Source: UBA8950 sp034411635 (lineage in GTDB: Bacteria; Chloroflexota; Anaerolineae; Anaerolineales; Villigracilaceae). Taken from it: 6,132 nucleotides of DNA. The position numbers and the translations under genes were made by a program. Within the stretch, counting starts at the first letter, position 1; each line of letters begins with the position of its first letter. The notes under the pieces were generated by a model. It was not told the origin of the DNA. It made no database searches and saw only the letters and a list, made by a program, of their open reading frames with translations. The DNA lies in the NCBI GenBank assembly GCA_034411635.1, contig DAOUML010000076.1:1-6132 (forward strand), written 5' to 3'. Shown in pieces: positions 6,006 to 6,132 of this stretch.

Positions 6006-6132
6006 ATGATGCAGCCTGAACCAGCAACCGGCAACCAACTGGCAAGCGCCCTGAAAGCCTTGGGCGTTAATTTCATTCTGGGCGGCAGCGGCCCGGACGA
6101 CTCCCTGCACCGTCAGCCTGCCCGCCTGATTT
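6006..6132 (+). CDS. Start of an unrecognised protein gene (3' end outside window)
   Basis: An open frame from ATG 6006 (a second ATG directly follows at 6009) runs to the right edge, 42 codons. The visible residues, 'LASALKALGVNFILGG' then a short linker and 'LHRQPARLI', suggest a helix, a hydrophobic strand with a GG turn, and another helix start. There is no signal peptide or membrane segment. I have an uncertain memory of 'QPARLI'-type small proteins that sit beside nucleotidyltransferase (MNT/HEPN toxin-antitoxin) genes, but the fragment is too short to name. It is separated from the pseudogene stop by 28 bp and appears to have its own promoter, so it is probably not part of the mcrBC transcript. 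Confidence 0.55.
   Translation, partial: MMQPEPATGNQLASALKALGVNFILGGSGPDDSLHRQPARLI

Overview
The window reads entirely on the plus strand as a compact defence-type gene cluster: the tail of one gene, a complete McrB/McrC-like restriction pair, a large two-nuclease gene, the broken remains of a fourth restriction-type gene, and the first 42 codons of an unrelated gene. The host is a bacterium of moderate G+C (roughly 50-58 % in the stretches I counted by hand). The protein styles and an apparently leaderless start at the right end remind me of Chloroflexota (Anaerolineae-like) genomes, but that is a weak impression, and no ribosomal or housekeeping marker is present to settle it.

Layout: (1) 2-265, C-terminus of a protein ending in a RAMA-like domain, a module usually attached to DNA-modification and restriction proteins. 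(2) 268-2532, McrB-like AAA+ motor with an EVE/YTH-like putative reader domain instead of the E. coli McrB N-terminus. (3) 2532-3845, McrC-like PD-(D/E)XK nuclease partner, overlapping mcrB by one base. (4) 3865-5628, a DUF2779-family protein that appears to join a Cas4/RecB-like nuclease with four candidate cluster-ligating cysteines to a DEDD (RNase H-fold) exonuclease-like domain. (5) 5656-5977, a pseudogene of a COG3440-type HNH endonuclease. Its recognisable N-terminal domain is split over three reading frames and its HNH part is gone. (6) 6006 to the right edge, the start of an unrecognised gene with a -10-like box placed for leaderless transcription.

The first four genes are separated by 2 bp, -1 bp and 19 bp, so they look like one transcript. 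A plausible reading is a type IV (modification-dependent) restriction module: the EVE-like domain of McrB senses a modified base, the AAA+ ring moves DNA using GTP, McrC cuts, and the DUF2779 protein degrades or processes the ends. The RAMA-bearing protein may be a matched methyltransferase or another modified-DNA reader. The first part follows known McrBC biology. The role of the DUF2779 protein and the functional link to the RAMA protein are inference from gene order.

There is no gene-free stretch above 300 bases. No RNA gene, CRISPR array, insertion sequence or attachment site was recognised.
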